DNA of 64,000 nucleotides from BOKV01 sp041739225 (GCA_041739225.1 JBGSOG010000006.1:58993-122992); one strand, 5' to 3'. Shown: positions 35,435-44,115, counted from the stretch's first letter. Program-made: numbers and translations. Notes: generated by a model not told the origin, from the letters alone.

Positions 35435-35656
35435 ATGCAGACCCAAGTGAACCACAGCATGGCGCCTTCGCGGAGTGCATGGTCGCGCGACCGGATCGAA
35501 TACCGCTTCCTCGTCACGCTGTCGTTTTTCCTTTGTCTCGCCGCCGCGCTTGTCGGTCGGCTTTCGGGCGGCGACAGCAGCGAACGCGGACGCTCCATTT
35601 TTGCGCAGGCCAAGGCCGATGCGCATGCAGCAATCGGGTACGCCTTCCATGGCTGA
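35435..35656 (+). CDS. pufQ: PufQ, bacteriochlorophyll synthesis/assembly factor
   Basis: 73 residues. Basic N-terminus (SRSAWSRDRIEYR), a single membrane span FLVTLSFFLCLAAALVG (about 25-41), and a polar C-terminal tail ending AIGYAFHG. PufQ is needed for normal bacteriochlorophyll formation and is thought to act in porphyrin flux at the membrane. ATG 35435 has GGAGG 8 nt upstream. Position between bchZ and pufB and the span layout secure the name. Confidence 0.9.
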   Translation: MQTQVNHSMAPSRSAWSRDRIEYRFLVTLSFFLCLAAALVGRLSGGDSSERGRSIFAQAKADAHAAIGYAFHG

Positions 35657-35667
35657 CCCCAAACCAA

Positions 35668-35690
35668 TTGCCGGCCTTAAAAACCGGCAA
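35668..35690 (+). other. Stem-loop in the pufQ-pufB intercistronic region
   Basis: TTGCCGG (35668-35674) pairs with CCGGCAA (35684-35690) across a 9-nt A/T-rich loop. It has no U-tract, so an RNA-processing or stabilising element on the puf transcript is more likely than a terminator. Function inferred from analogy with Rhodobacter puf mRNA processing. Confidence 0.6.
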
Positions 35691-35770
35691 GACGCCGAAA
35701 GGGCGCATAGCGCCAGCAAGGCAACCGGGCCGCGGGGTGCAGCGGTGATAGTGACTAGGAGGTGACCTTT

Positions 35771-35992
35771 ATGGCCAGTCCAAGAGAGGGATCCCTTTCG
35801 GGTCTCACGCAAAGCGAAGCGCAAGAGTTTCACGGCTCTTTCATCCAGGGTTTCATGATTTTCACGGTGATAGCAATCATCGCGCATGTCCTGGTCTGGA
35901 TGTGGCGTCCGTGGATACCGGGTCCGGAAGGCTATTCCTCAATCGAGGGATTGCAGCAGACGTTCTCGGCAATTCTGCCTTTGATCGCATAG
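35771..35992 (+). CDS. pufB: LH1 antenna beta subunit with extended C-terminus
   Basis: 73 residues. GLTQSEAQEFHGSFIQGF is the typical N-terminal amphipathic helix; the span FMIFTVIAIIAHVLVWMW carries the bacteriochlorophyll-ligand His39, followed by RPW. Classical LH1 beta chains end within a few residues of WRPW at about 45-55 residues; here 25 more residues follow, PGPEGYSSIEGL then QQTFSAILPLIA, including a second hydrophobic stretch. ATG 35771 has AGGAGG upstream. It is 12 nt before pufA. Confidence 0.95.
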   Translation: MASPREGSLSGLTQSEAQEFHGSFIQGFMIFTVIAIIAHVLVWMWRPWIPGPEGYSSIEGLQQTFSAILPLIA

Positions 35993-36004
35993 GAGTACGA
36001 AGCA

Positions 36005-36202
36005 ATGTGGAAACTTTGGATGTTGTTCGACCCCCGCAGGGTGCTTGTCGGGCTTTCGGTATTTCTCTTTGCCCTCGCAATCCTGATCCATTTCATCCTG
36101 CTCAGCACGGATCGGTTCAACTGGCTTGATGGCAAGGCCGTCAAGACCGGCGCAATCGAACAATCCGTTCCTGCAGGGGATCAAGCGACCCGCATCGCGT
36201 GA
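36005..36202 (+). CDS. pufA: LH1 antenna alpha subunit
   Basis: 65 residues. MWKLWMLFDPRR is the classical opening, with the span VLVGLSVFLFALAILIHFIL carrying the ligand His29, then LSTDRFNWL, the conserved C-terminal interface, and a polar tail. Length is slightly above the 58-residue Rhodobacter type. It pairs with PufB around the reaction centre. Confidence 0.96.
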   Translation: MWKLWMLFDPRRVLVGLSVFLFALAILIHFILLSTDRFNWLDGKAVKTGAIEQSVPAGDQATRIA

Positions 36203-36215
36203 TGCTCACAAGAAC

Positions 36216-36254
36216 GGTGGCGGACGGTTTCCAGTGATGGAACCGCCCGCCGCC
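36216..36254 (+). other. Large stem-loop between pufA and pufL
   Basis: GGCGG-A-CGGTTTCC (36219-36232) pairs with GGAACCG-C-CCGCC (36239-36251) with one bulge and a 6-nt loop. Rhodobacter species carry stable hairpins at the same place that protect the 3' end of pufBA mRNA and set the antenna to reaction-centre ratio; the same role is inferred here. Confidence 0.78.
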
Positions 36255-36312
36255 TAACCTTACCGATTGACCCGCAGCCGCTGCGAGCGGCTTGCGCTTG
36301 GGGAGAAGCGAG

Positions 36313-37158
36313 ATGGCTCTGCTCAGTTTCGAACGCAAATACCGGGTGCGCGGAGGCACACTCATTGGAGGAGACCTGTTCGATTTTTGGGTTGGTCCCT
36401 TCTATGTCGGCTTCTTCGGCGTAATGACGATCTTTTTCGCCACGCTTGGCACCGCACTCATCCTTTATGGCGCGGCCATTGGCCCGACATGGAATATCTG
36501 GCGCATATCGATTGCGCCACCAGACCTTTCTTACGGTCTGGGCCTGGCCCCGTTGAGGGATGGCGGGCTTTGGCAAATAATCACCATCTGCGCGATTGGC
36601 GCCTTCGTTTCGTGGGCACTTCGCGAAGTTGAAATATGCCGGAAACTTGGCATCGGGTATCACGTGCCGTTTGCGTTCGGTTTTGCCATCTTTGCCTATG
36701 TTACGCTGGTCGTTATCCGGCCTGTCCTGCTTGGCGCCTGGGGGCATGGATTTCCCTACGGGATTTTCAGCCACCTCGACTGGGTGTCGAACGTCGGATA
36801 CCAATACCTGCACTTCCATTACAATCCGGCACACATGCTGGCCGTGTCGTTCTTTTTCACGACCGTGCTTGCACTGGCCATGCATGGCGGCTTGATCCTT
36901 TCTGCCGCCAATCCGGGTGAAGACCGGATGAAAGCTGGCCAGCAGGGCGAAGTGCGCCAACCTGAATATGAAGACACCTTCTTCCGCGACGCCATCGGCT
37001 ACTCCGTGGGCACGCTCGGCATCCACCGGGTAGGACTGATCCTGGCATTGAATGCCGGTTTCTGGAGCGCCGTTTGCATCGTCATCAGCGGACCGTTCTG
37101 GAACAAGGGATGGCCGCAATGGTGGAACTGGTGGCTGAACCTGCCATTCTGGAGCTGA
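36313..37158 (+). CDS. pufL: Photosynthetic reaction centre L subunit
   Basis: 281 residues with five membrane spans. MALLSFERKYRVRGGTLIGGDLFDFWVGPFYVGFFG is the family opening; YQYLHFHYNPAHM holds the bacteriochlorophyll His ligand region, and FFRDAIGYSVGTLGIHRVGL includes the second His and quinone/iron-site area near QA/QB. ATG 36313 is preceded by GGGAGAAG. It forms the core heterodimer with PufM in the inner membrane. Confidence 0.97.
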   Translation: MALLSFERKYRVRGGTLIGGDLFDFWVGPFYVGFFGVMTIFFATLGTALILYGAAIGPTWNIWRISIAPPDLSYGLGLAPLRDGGLWQIITICAIGAFVSWALREVEICRKLGIGYHVPFAFGFAIFAYVTLVVIRPVLLGAWGHGFPYGIFSHLDWVSNVGYQYLHFHYNPAHMLAVSFFFTTVLALAMHGGLILSAANPGEDRMKAGQQGEVRQPEYEDTFFRDAIGYSVGTLGIHRVGLILALNAGFWSAVCIVISGPFWNKGWPQWWNWWLNLPFWS

Positions 37159-37168
37159 GGAGGGGTCC

Positions 37169-38134
37169 ATGTTGAATGAATATCAAAACATCTTTACGGC
37201 CGTGCAGCTGCGCGGCCACCCGGAGACAGGCATTGCCCTGCCCGCCGGCGACAGCGAAAGGGCGGGCGAAGCGGGCTTCGTCCACTGGATTGGACGCATT
37301 GGCAACGCCCAGATCGGCCCAATTTATCTTGGCTTCCTGGGGACGGTATCTCTTGCTTGCGGCCTGATCGCATTCGAAATCATCGGCCTCAACATGTGGG
37401 CGTCGGTTGGCTGGGATCCGATCCAGTTCGTTCGCCAGCTTTTCTGGCTGGCACTTGAGCCACCTCCGGCAAAATATGGCCTGACAATCCTGCCGCCGCT
37501 CAATGAAGGCGGATGGTGGCTGATTGCCGGCTTCTTCCTGACAACATCGGTGTTGTTGTGGTGGGTGCGCATGTACCGCCGGGCGGTGCAACTGGGACTG
37601 GGAACACACGTTGCCTGGGCTTTTGCTTCAGCCATTTTCCTCTTCTTGTCGCTGGGCTTCATCCGCCCGCTCCTCATGGGGAATTTTTCCGAAGCCGTAC
37701 CTTTCGGCATCTTCCCGCACCTTGACTGGACGGCAGCGTTTTCCATCCGCTACGGCAATCTCTACTACAATCCGTTCCACTGCCTTTCGATCGTGTTCCT
37801 GTATGGCTCGGTACTACTGTTCGCCATGCATGGTGCAACCATACTTGCCGTGACCCGCTATGGCGGCGATCGCGAGCTGGAGCAGATCACCGACCGTGGC
37901 ACCGCATCGGAGCGCGCTGCCTTGTTCTGGAGGTGGACCATGGGCTTCAACGCCACCATGGAATCCGTCCATCGCTGGGCCTGGTGGTTTGCCGTTCTCA
38001 CCCCGTTGACTGGTGCCATCGGCATCCTGCTCACCGGAACCGTAGTCGACAATTGGTATCTTTGGGGAATGAAGCACGGCATCGTCGCTCCGCTTCCGCA
38101 AATTTACCAAGGCGTCATTGATCCGGCGCTGTGA
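37169..38134 (+). CDS. pufM: Photosynthetic reaction centre M subunit
   Basis: 321 residues, five spans. YQNIFTAVQLRG, IGPIYLGFLG, LYYNPFHCLSIVFLYGS (special-pair His region) and ERAALFWRWTMGFNATMESVHRWAWWFA (iron and QA site His/Glu) are all conserved. The C-terminal extension after about residue 300 ends in a short tail, as in reaction centres that bind a PufC cytochrome. It starts 10 nt after pufL, preceded by GAGGAGG. Confidence 0.97.
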   Translation: MLNEYQNIFTAVQLRGHPETGIALPAGDSERAGEAGFVHWIGRIGNAQIGPIYLGFLGTVSLACGLIAFEIIGLNMWASVGWDPIQFVRQLFWLALEPPPAKYGLTILPPLNEGGWWLIAGFFLTTSVLLWWVRMYRRAVQLGLGTHVAWAFASAIFLFLSLGFIRPLLMGNFSEAVPFGIFPHLDWTAAFSIRYGNLYYNPFHCLSIVFLYGSVLLFAMHGATILAVTRYGGDRELEQITDRGTASERAALFWRWTMGFNATMESVHRWAWWFAVLTPLTGAIGILLTGTVVDNWYLWGMKHGIVAPLPQIYQGVIDPAL

Positions 38135-38145
38135 GGGAGGGTGAT

Positions 38146-39279
38146 ATGAAACTTTGGATTCCCTTTGCGGTAGGCGCGGGTTCTCTCCTCGCCATCGCCA
38201 GCTTCGTCGGTGCCGGATGGGACTTGCCCCCGGTGGAAACTGCCCAGATCGGGTATCGTGGCACCGGCATGTACATCTCGAAGGACAAGGAAGACACGGC
38301 AGCTCTCGTTGCCGCCAGTGTCGTTCCCCCTTCCCCGTATGAAGCGGACCCGACCGGTGCACGGGCCAAGGACGTTTATCAAAACGTCCAAATACTGGGC
38401 GACCTCTCGGAAGACCAGTTCAACCACTTCATGGCATCAATCACAGAATGGGTGTCGCCGGAGCAAGGCTGCAATTATTGCCACAATCCGGAGAACCTCG
38501 CCTCAGACGAGGTCTATACCAAAGTCGTTGCGCGGCGAATGATCCAGATGAACCAGGCGATCAATGTCGACTGGCAAAAGCATGTGGTTCAGACTGGTGT
38601 GACCTGTTACACCTGTCACCGTGGAAATCCGGTTCCGAACAATGTCTGGTTCAACGACAAGGGACCGGGCGTTCCGGGAATGGCCGGATATCGTGACGGA
38701 CAGAACAACGCGACCAAGATTGCCGGGAGCACTTCGCTTCCTGCCGATGCGCTCAAGCGTTATCTTCTGGAAGACCAGCCGATCCGGGTTCATTCGCTGA
38801 CGGCTCTGCCGACCGGCGAGAACAAGGTCGGCACCAAGGAGACGGAGGCAACATGGTCGCTGATGGTGCACATGTCCGAGTCACTGGGGGCAAACTGCGT
38901 TACCTGCCACAATACCCGTGCCTTCAATGACTGGGACCAGAGCCCGCCACAGCGGGTCACGGCCTGGCATGGCATTCGCATGTCACGGGCACTCAACAAC
39001 GAGTACCTGACCGGACTCACTCCCGTGTTCCCCGCCAATCGCAAGGGACCGGAAGGCGATGTCTACAAGGTAAGCTGCGCAACGTGCCACCAAGGTGCTC
39101 AAAAGCCGCTCCTTGGAGTTTCGATGTTGAAAGACTATGTCGACTCGCTGACCAAGAAGACTTCGGACGGAGCGCCGGATTATTCGACCTACAAACCCGG
39201 CGAGACCAAACTCCTGCCGGCGCGCACCTCGGATGCGTCGGACCCTGCAAAAGATGCGACCAAACTGGCCGCCAAGTGA
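38146..39279 (+). CDS. pufC: Reaction-centre tetrahaem cytochrome c subunit
   Basis: 377 residues. Four CxxCH sites are present at Cys109 (CNYCH), Cys154 (CYTCH), Cys251 (CVTCH) and Cys311 (CATCH), so all four haems are expected. The N-terminal hydrophobic segment (LWIPFAVGAGSLLAIASFVGA, about 3-23) has no cysteine, so the protein is probably held by an uncleaved signal anchor rather than by a lipid. It re-reduces the special pair from the periplasmic side, likely taking electrons from the cytochrome c2-like protein. It is the last gene before a terminator. Confidence 0.96.
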   Translation: MKLWIPFAVGAGSLLAIASFVGAGWDLPPVETAQIGYRGTGMYISKDKEDTAALVAASVVPPSPYEADPTGARAKDVYQNVQILGDLSEDQFNHFMASITEWVSPEQGCNYCHNPENLASDEVYTKVVARRMIQMNQAINVDWQKHVVQTGVTCYTCHRGNPVPNNVWFNDKGPGVPGMAGYRDGQNNATKIAGSTSLPADALKRYLLEDQPIRVHSLTALPTGENKVGTKETEATWSLMVHMSESLGANCVTCHNTRAFNDWDQSPPQRVTAWHGIRMSRALNNEYLTGLTPVFPANRKGPEGDVYKVSCATCHQGAQKPLLGVSMLKDYVDSLTKKTSDGAPDYSTYKPGETKLLPARTSDASDPAKDATKLAAK

Positions 39280-39376
39280 TGCAAAGGCCGCAGTGGGAAA
39301 TGGCGCAGCCCGTACGCCATTTCCCGCAAGGCCCGGCCTGATCTCCCCGATCCCTAGCAGAACCAGGCCAGGGCCG

Positions 39377-39405
39377 GAGGGGGCGAAAGCCCCCTCTTCT
39401 TTTTG
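39377..39405 (+). terminator. Rho-independent terminator of the bch-puf superoperon
   Basis: Stem GAGGGGGC (39377-39384), tetraloop GAAA, stem GCCCCCTC (39389-39396), then TTCTTTTT. The T-run is on the plus strand only, so it serves pufC and not idi, whose end is 117 bp further on. Confidence 0.93.
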
Positions 39406-39522
39406 TCTTCGTGCATCAAGCTGGTTTCGCGGCAATGCCCGGACGCGCAGTAGCATTCACGCGCCAGGCTGCGAGCCATGTTCCGCACTTGCAGGCGTTT
39501 TACATTGGGAACTTGCGGGATA

Positions 39523-40053
39523 TCAGTTTGACGGAATGTCGAAACCCGGGAAGCGCTGCGCATAAATGCGAAGCCATGGTGTGAACTGCTCAGGCATGGC
39601 GGCAATTTCCACGGCAAGTTGTTGAGGCGAAATCCAGCGTGTGCTTTCCACCTCGACCGGGTTTGGATGAATTGCCAGCGTTGCCCGGTCGGCATTGGCG
39701 GTGAAGAACGTCACGCGCTCGTGCTCGTGCAGACCGCTACCGACATCGGCTGAATACTCCACGACGCATTTTTCTGCCAACGGCACAGAAAACCCAAGCT
39801 CTTGTTTCAACCTTCTGGCAGCGCAATCGGCCGCCGTCTCGTTCCAGTTGGGGTGGGTGCAACAGGTATTGGCCCAAAGGCCGCCGCAATGATACTTGCT
39901 GCGGGCTCGGCGCTGCAGCAGCAACTCGCCCTTGTCAAACACGAAAATCGACACCGCCAGATGAAACTGCGCCAGCTCATGAACACGCAGCTTTTCCATC
40001 GGGAAAAGCGACCCGTCACTTGCGATGGCAGGTATCATGGTCGGGTTGGTCAT
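39523..40053 (-). CDS. idi: Isopentenyl-diphosphate delta-isomerase, type 1
   Basis: 176 residues, Nudix-fold enzyme interconverting IPP and DMAPP. HLAVSIFVFDKGELLLQRRA, LWANTCCTHPNWNET with the catalytic Cys, and AARRLKQELGF as the modified Nudix helix are all visible; the second catalytic residue is in EYSADVGSGLHEHE. ATG 40053 gives the normal length; an upstream start would extend into hemA. It is last in the long minus-strand operon and balances isoprenoid supply for tail and carotenoids. Confidence 0.94.
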   Translation of the reverse strand: MTNPTMIPAIASDGSLFPMEKLRVHELAQFHLAVSIFVFDKGELLLQRRARSKYHCGGLWANTCCTHPNWNETAADCAARRLKQELGFSVPLAEKCVVEYSADVGSGLHEHERVTFFTANADRATLAIHPNPVEVESTRWISPQQLAVEIAAMPEQFTPWLRIYAQRFPGFDIPSN

Positions 40054-40084
40054 TGCCCAGACCCCGCAACCGTCGCGCCGAATA

Positions 40085-41302
40085 TCACGCCACTGCACGT
40101 GCAAGGGCACATTGCGACCAAAGCCCCTGCAATGCATGCACCAGATTTTCGATGTCCGCATCGCTGTGCAGCGGGGTTGGCGTTATGCGCAACCGCTCTG
40201 TGCCCTCCGGCACCGTTGGATAATTGATTGGCTGAACATAGACGCCATGATTGTCGAGAAGCAGATCGGAGATCCACTTGCACTTGGCGGCATGGCCAAC
40301 CATTACCGGAACGATGTGGCTTGGATTGCGCATGTGGGGAATGCCGGCGCGATCAAGAAGACCACGCACCTTGGCAACCCGTTCCTGATGGCTGGCGCGC
40401 TCAATTGTGCTGGACTTGAGGTGTTTGATCGAGGCTGCAGCACCTGCGGCAATTGCCGGCGGCAGTGCCGTGGTGAAAATGAAACCCGATGAAAATGAAC
40501 GCACGAAATCGATGATCGGCGCGCTTCCGGTGATGTAGCCACCCATGACGCCAAAAGCCTTGCCCAAAGTGCCCTCGATGATCGACAAACGATGCATCTG
40601 GCCATCGCGCTCGGCAACGCCACCGCCACGGGCTCCATACATGCCAACACCGTGCACTTCATCGAGATAGGTGATCGCGCCATGTTTTTCGGCAACGTCG
40701 CAAATCGCGCCAATCGGTGACATGTCACCATCCATCGAATAGACGCTTTCAAATGCCACCAATTTGGGCGCGTTTGCCGGGTCAGCCGACATAAGCCGGT
40801 CGAGATCTGCCGGGTCATTGTGCTTGAAAATGCGGCAAGTGGCGCGGCTGTGGCGGATGCCTTCAATCATCGATGCATGGTTCTTGGCATCGGAATAAAC
40901 AATGCATCCCGGAATGCGGGCAGCCAGTGTTCCAAGCGCCGCCCAGTTTGAAACATAGCCCGACGAGAAAATAAGCGCGGCTTCCTTGCCGTGCAGATCG
41001 GCCAGTTCCTGTTCCAGCAGGACATGGTAGTGATTGGTACCGGAGATGTTTCGTGTGCCGCCAGCGCCTGCCCCACACTTGTCGATTGCCTCTTTCATGG
41101 CGCTTGTCACTTTTGGATGCTGACCCATGCCCAGATAGTCATTCGAGCACCAGACTGTCACATCCTGCGTGGTTCCATCAGCGCGATGTCGCGTGGCACG
41201 TGGATACTGGCCTGACTGCCGTTCGATATCGGCGAAGTACCGGTAGTTGCCTGCGTCGCGCAGCCGGTTGAGTTCGCTCTCGAAAAACTTGTTCAGATAC
41301 AT
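40085..41302 (-). CDS. hemA: 5-aminolevulinate synthase
   Basis: 405 residues. PLP enzyme joining glycine and succinyl-CoA, the entry step of tetrapyrrole synthesis in alphaproteobacteria. The active-site Lys248 is in EGTLGKAFG; SNDYLGMGQHP, GTRNISGTNHYH and YLDEVHGVGMYG are the substrate- and PLP-binding blocks. ATG 41302 has AGGAGG 5 nt upstream. Being inside the puh operon it is probably a photosynthesis-dedicated copy; a second ALAS gene could exist elsewhere. Confidence 0.97.
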   Translation of the reverse strand: MYLNKFFESELNRLRDAGNYRYFADIERQSGQYPRATRHRADGTTQDVTVWCSNDYLGMGQHPKVTSAMKEAIDKCGAGAGGTRNISGTNHYHVLLEQELADLHGKEAALIFSSGYVSNWAALGTLAARIPGCIVYSDAKNHASMIEGIRHSRATCRIFKHNDPADLDRLMSADPANAPKLVAFESVYSMDGDMSPIGAICDVAEKHGAITYLDEVHGVGMYGARGGGVAERDGQMHRLSIIEGTLGKAFGVMGGYITGSAPIIDFVRSFSSGFIFTTALPPAIAAGAAASIKHLKSSTIERASHQERVAKVRGLLDRAGIPHMRNPSHIVPVMVGHAAKCKWISDLLLDNHGVYVQPINYPTVPEGTERLRITPTPLHSDADIENLVHALQGLWSQCALARAVA

Positions 41303-41335
41303 GGCATCCTCCTGCAAAATGTCACACGACTGGTA

Positions 41336-42211
41336 TCAGCGGCGTGAGCCCGCCGCCTTTACGGCAGGCACGATGGGAACGATCCGGGAATCGGCAGAAC
41401 CGTTTCCAGACTGGTTTGGGTTGACGGGCACTTTGCCGACAATATCTCCGGCTCGTGCCTCTTGCGGCATCGCCCAGCGCCACAATGCGCTGTCGGAAAC
41501 CGGCAATACGAGAAACAGGTGTTCAATGATCGCCAGCGCCAGGAAGGTCGCCAGGATTGTAAGCATGATCGCCTCGTGGCGGTCGGTTGCCGTCGCCGCG
41601 CCATTACACAGCAAGGCAAAGACAAAAACCATGGCGATGATGAATGCAGGCAATACCGCACTGGTCCGGTCGGTTCTGAAATAACTTGCCATGTAGGCCA
41701 GACGTGGTGGCAGCATTCCGACAGCCACATGCGGGGCACCGAAATACAACACCAGCTTGGCCGTGACGCGCATTACCCAAAGCAACAAAAACGCCCACAT
41801 CCCGGTCAGGTTTGCGCCACCCAATGAAATGGCAACGACAAGCATGCCGGTCAGCGCGATCGCCAGCTCATGGTCACGTACTGCCATGAACGCCGCCTTG
41901 AAACGCGGCAGGCCTTCAAGGCCTTCCGGGCAGGATTCACGGCGCGGGCCTGTCATGACGCCAGTCAGGAAACTTGCTTCGTGCCATGCCCACACGGCCA
42001 GTGCACCGATGAAGCCAAGATAGGTTCCTGAAACATCGTCCATGGCGGTGCTGAGCCAAATCCCGGCGATGCCGGTAATGGCCAGAATGGTTGCCACCAC
42101 CATAACGGGCACGGTATTGGGATTTTCGCGGCCGGCAGCAAACAGGATCGTGCCGGTGGAAAGCCACCAGGCGAGAATCACAAAAACCACGGCTGCGAAA
42201 TGATGAAGCAT
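41336..42211 (-). CDS. puhE: PuhE, photosynthetic complex assembly protein 2
   Basis: 291 residues with about seven hydrophobic spans, the DUF3623 family. The opening MLHHFAAVVFVILAWWLSTG and a middle segment WAFLLLWVMRVTAKLVLYFG are characteristic. It modulates reaction-centre or bacteriochlorophyll levels in Rhodobacter, mechanism unknown. A 45-residue polar C-terminal tail is likely cytoplasmic or periplasmic and variable. It lies between acsF and hemA. Confidence 0.9.
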   Translation of the reverse strand: MLHHFAAVVFVILAWWLSTGTILFAAGRENPNTVPVMVVATILAITGIAGIWLSTAMDDVSGTYLGFIGALAVWAWHEASFLTGVMTGPRRESCPEGLEGLPRFKAAFMAVRDHELAIALTGMLVVAISLGGANLTGMWAFLLLWVMRVTAKLVLYFGAPHVAVGMLPPRLAYMASYFRTDRTSAVLPAFIIAMVFVFALLCNGAATATDRHEAIMLTILATFLALAIIEHLFLVLPVSDSALWRWAMPQEARAGDIVGKVPVNPNQSGNGSADSRIVPIVPAVKAAGSRR

Positions 42212-42221
42212 CCAGTGGCTC

Positions 42222-43310
42222 CTACCAAACCGGTTGGAGCCGGCTGGTTGCCGGCAATTCGTTCGAGATCGAAGGCATCATGTAAAGGCTGATGAAGGTA
42301 GAAACCGCCCGCGCACCATGCCACTTCTTGCCGATCCATCCGGCAATTCCGCCGCGTTCGGCGGCAGCATTGATGTCGCCATTGATGGCATTGAGCTTGC
42401 GCAACGCCGCCATGAATTTCGGATTTTCCAGATCAATCACCAGCGGGAACACCTGACGGGAAATCTCCGAGGTAAGGCGGAAAACCTTCATGTCATAGTC
42501 TTCGATATCGACGCCCAAGGCATCGTGGAATTGCGGACGCGCGTGGTCGCGGACGTACATGGTGGCAAACACCGCCAACAGGAAAAACTTGATCCAGTAG
42601 CGGTTGCGACCTTCCAGCAGGCGCCGGTCAGAACGCATCAGCAGCGAAAACGCTTCGCCATGCCTGAATTCATCGTTGCACCATTTTTCGAACCACTTGA
42701 AAATCGGGTGAAACCGGTTTTCCGGGTTGCGTTCAAGGTGGCGGAAAATGGTGATATAGCGGGCGTAGCCGATCTTCTCCGACAAATACGTCGCGTAATA
42801 GATGAACTTCGGCTTGAAGTAGGTGTACTTCTTTGCCTTGGCCAGGAAGCCCATATTGACGGCAATGTCGAACTCTTTCAGCGCGTCGTTGATGAAGCCG
42901 GCGTGGCGCGATTCATCGCGGCTCATGTAGCCGAACAATTCGCAGATATCGGGATTGGTGCCGCGGCGTTTCATTTCCTTGTAAAGCACACAGCCGGAAA
43001 ACTCGGCGGTAAGCGAGGAAACCAGGAAATCCACAAATTCCTTGCGCAGGCCTTCCGGCAAAGCGTCAAGATCGATGCTGTCCCAGTCCTCGTTGCGCTT
43101 GAAATGGCCACGGTTGGGATCGGCCTTCAACTCGGCGATCAACACATCCCACTCACCACGAACGCTCGTCACATCCACCTTGTCGAGTTCGTCGAAGTCG
43201 GTTGTGTAAAAGCGCGGGTTTAACATCGTCGAATTGACGGCCGCCCGGGTTGTTTCGTTGACATCAGGCGATTTGGCCGCGAGTTCGTCGGTTTTGACAT
43301 GGGAGTTCAT
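42222..43310 (-). CDS. acsF: Aerobic Mg-protoporphyrin IX monomethyl ester cyclase
   Basis: 362 residues. Di-iron oxygenase that closes ring E using O2. Carboxylate/His ligands are in SSLTAEFSGCVLYKE (Glu103), SRDESRHAGF (Glu133, His136) and WCNDEFRHGEAF. No bchE gene is seen, so ring E closure would depend on oxygen, consistent with an aerobic phototroph. ATG 43310 is ATGA-coupled to the preceding 101-residue ORF and has AAGGG upstream. Confidence 0.96.
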   Translation of the reverse strand: MNSHVKTDELAAKSPDVNETTRAAVNSTMLNPRFYTTDFDELDKVDVTSVRGEWDVLIAELKADPNRGHFKRNEDWDSIDLDALPEGLRKEFVDFLVSSLTAEFSGCVLYKEMKRRGTNPDICELFGYMSRDESRHAGFINDALKEFDIAVNMGFLAKAKKYTYFKPKFIYYATYLSEKIGYARYITIFRHLERNPENRFHPIFKWFEKWCNDEFRHGEAFSLLMRSDRRLLEGRNRYWIKFFLLAVFATMYVRDHARPQFHDALGVDIEDYDMKVFRLTSEISRQVFPLVIDLENPKFMAALRKLNAINGDINAAAERGGIAGWIGKKWHGARAVSTFISLYMMPSISNELPATSRLQPVW

Positions 43311-43612
43311 AGCGAGGCCCTTTCCGAGAAGCTGAATTCGCACAGTTCCATGAATTCAAGATCGCCGGTGGCACGGGTCCACGCCCGTTCCAGACCACTG
43401 GCCCTTGTAATTGTAGCTCGGCGTTTGAAACTTTCATGGTGCCCGTAAGGAACGGCCACCGGAGCACCATGAACCAGAACCTCGTCGCCTGGATGAACGA
43501 CTGTTCCGTCGTCGAACCTGACATGCGCGCCAAGGCTGTCGAATGTATTGGTGATTTCCACGGTGCACGGCACTTCAATGCGCTCGCGCAAAAACAGGGA
43601 CAAAATGCTCAT
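43307..43612 (-). CDS. Conserved-position 101-residue protein between puhC and acsF
   Basis: A small soluble-looking protein, MSILSLFLRERIEVPCTVEI at the start and SGLERAWTRATGDLEFMELC near the end. No membrane span or metal motif. It is ATGA-coupled at both ends, to puhC before and acsF after, which strongly supports translation. Comparable small ORFs occur at this place in other photosynthesis clusters. It may help AcsF, which in some bacteria needs an auxiliary subunit, but no direct evidence is present. Confidence 0.8.
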   Translation of the reverse strand: MSILSLFLRERIEVPCTVEITNTFDSLGAHVRFDDGTVVHPGDEVLVHGAPVAVPYGHHESFKRRATITRASGLERAWTRATGDLEFMELCEFSFSERASL

Positions 43613-44115
43613 TGGGCTGCCTTTTCATCTGCCTCGAGGAACCTGCTGAACGCTGCCACCTGGTCAGGCCCAAAGGCATTGAGGTAGATACGCTCTCCAG
43701 TGACGGTATCCGATAAAGAAACCGCTCCGCTAGACCATTTTATGACCCTGTAGGGCTCGTCATTGCGCACTCCGGCCACCATTCTCATCCGGTCCAAAGC
43801 CCGCAGCGAACCCCTGACAAAACCGCCGTCTTCTGGCGCATAGTCTGCCAAAATCCTGCCCGAAACTGCTTCAGCAACCACGACCCGGTCGCCAGCTTCC
43901 GGACGAATGGTCAGATCGATCATGTCAACCGGCTCGCCTTGTTGCGTCAACATGGTTCCGATGCCGGTCTGCTGGCCAAATATGATGACAGCAAAGGCAA
44001 ACGCCACCAGTGCAAAAGCACCGTACAGGGGCAGACGCGGAAATGACCGCTGCCTTGTGAACTGCGAACCGGCAGCTTTTTGGCGACCCGTAAATTGTTC
44101 ACTGGAAACGGTCAT
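43609..44115 (-). CDS. puhC: PuhC, reaction-centre/LH1 assembly protein
   Basis: 168 residues. Cytoplasmic basic N-terminus, one membrane span (YGAFALVAFAFAVIIFG, about 31-47), then a periplasmic beta-rich domain (VDMIDLTIRPEAGDRVVVAEAVSG) typical of PuhC. It promotes LH1 assembly around the reaction centre. I placed the start at ATG 44115 with GAGGTGG upstream; the frame is open far upstream but that part is antisense-like and overlaps puhB. It is ATGA-coupled to the 101-residue ORF. Confidence 0.9.
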   Translation of the reverse strand: MTVSSEQFTGRQKAAGSQFTRQRSFPRLPLYGAFALVAFAFAVIIFGQQTGIGTMLTQQGEPVDMIDLTIRPEAGDRVVVAEAVSGRILADYAPEDGGFVRGSLRALDRMRMVAGVRNDEPYRVIKWSSGAVSLSDTVTGERIYLNAFGPDQVAAFSRFLEADEKAAQ

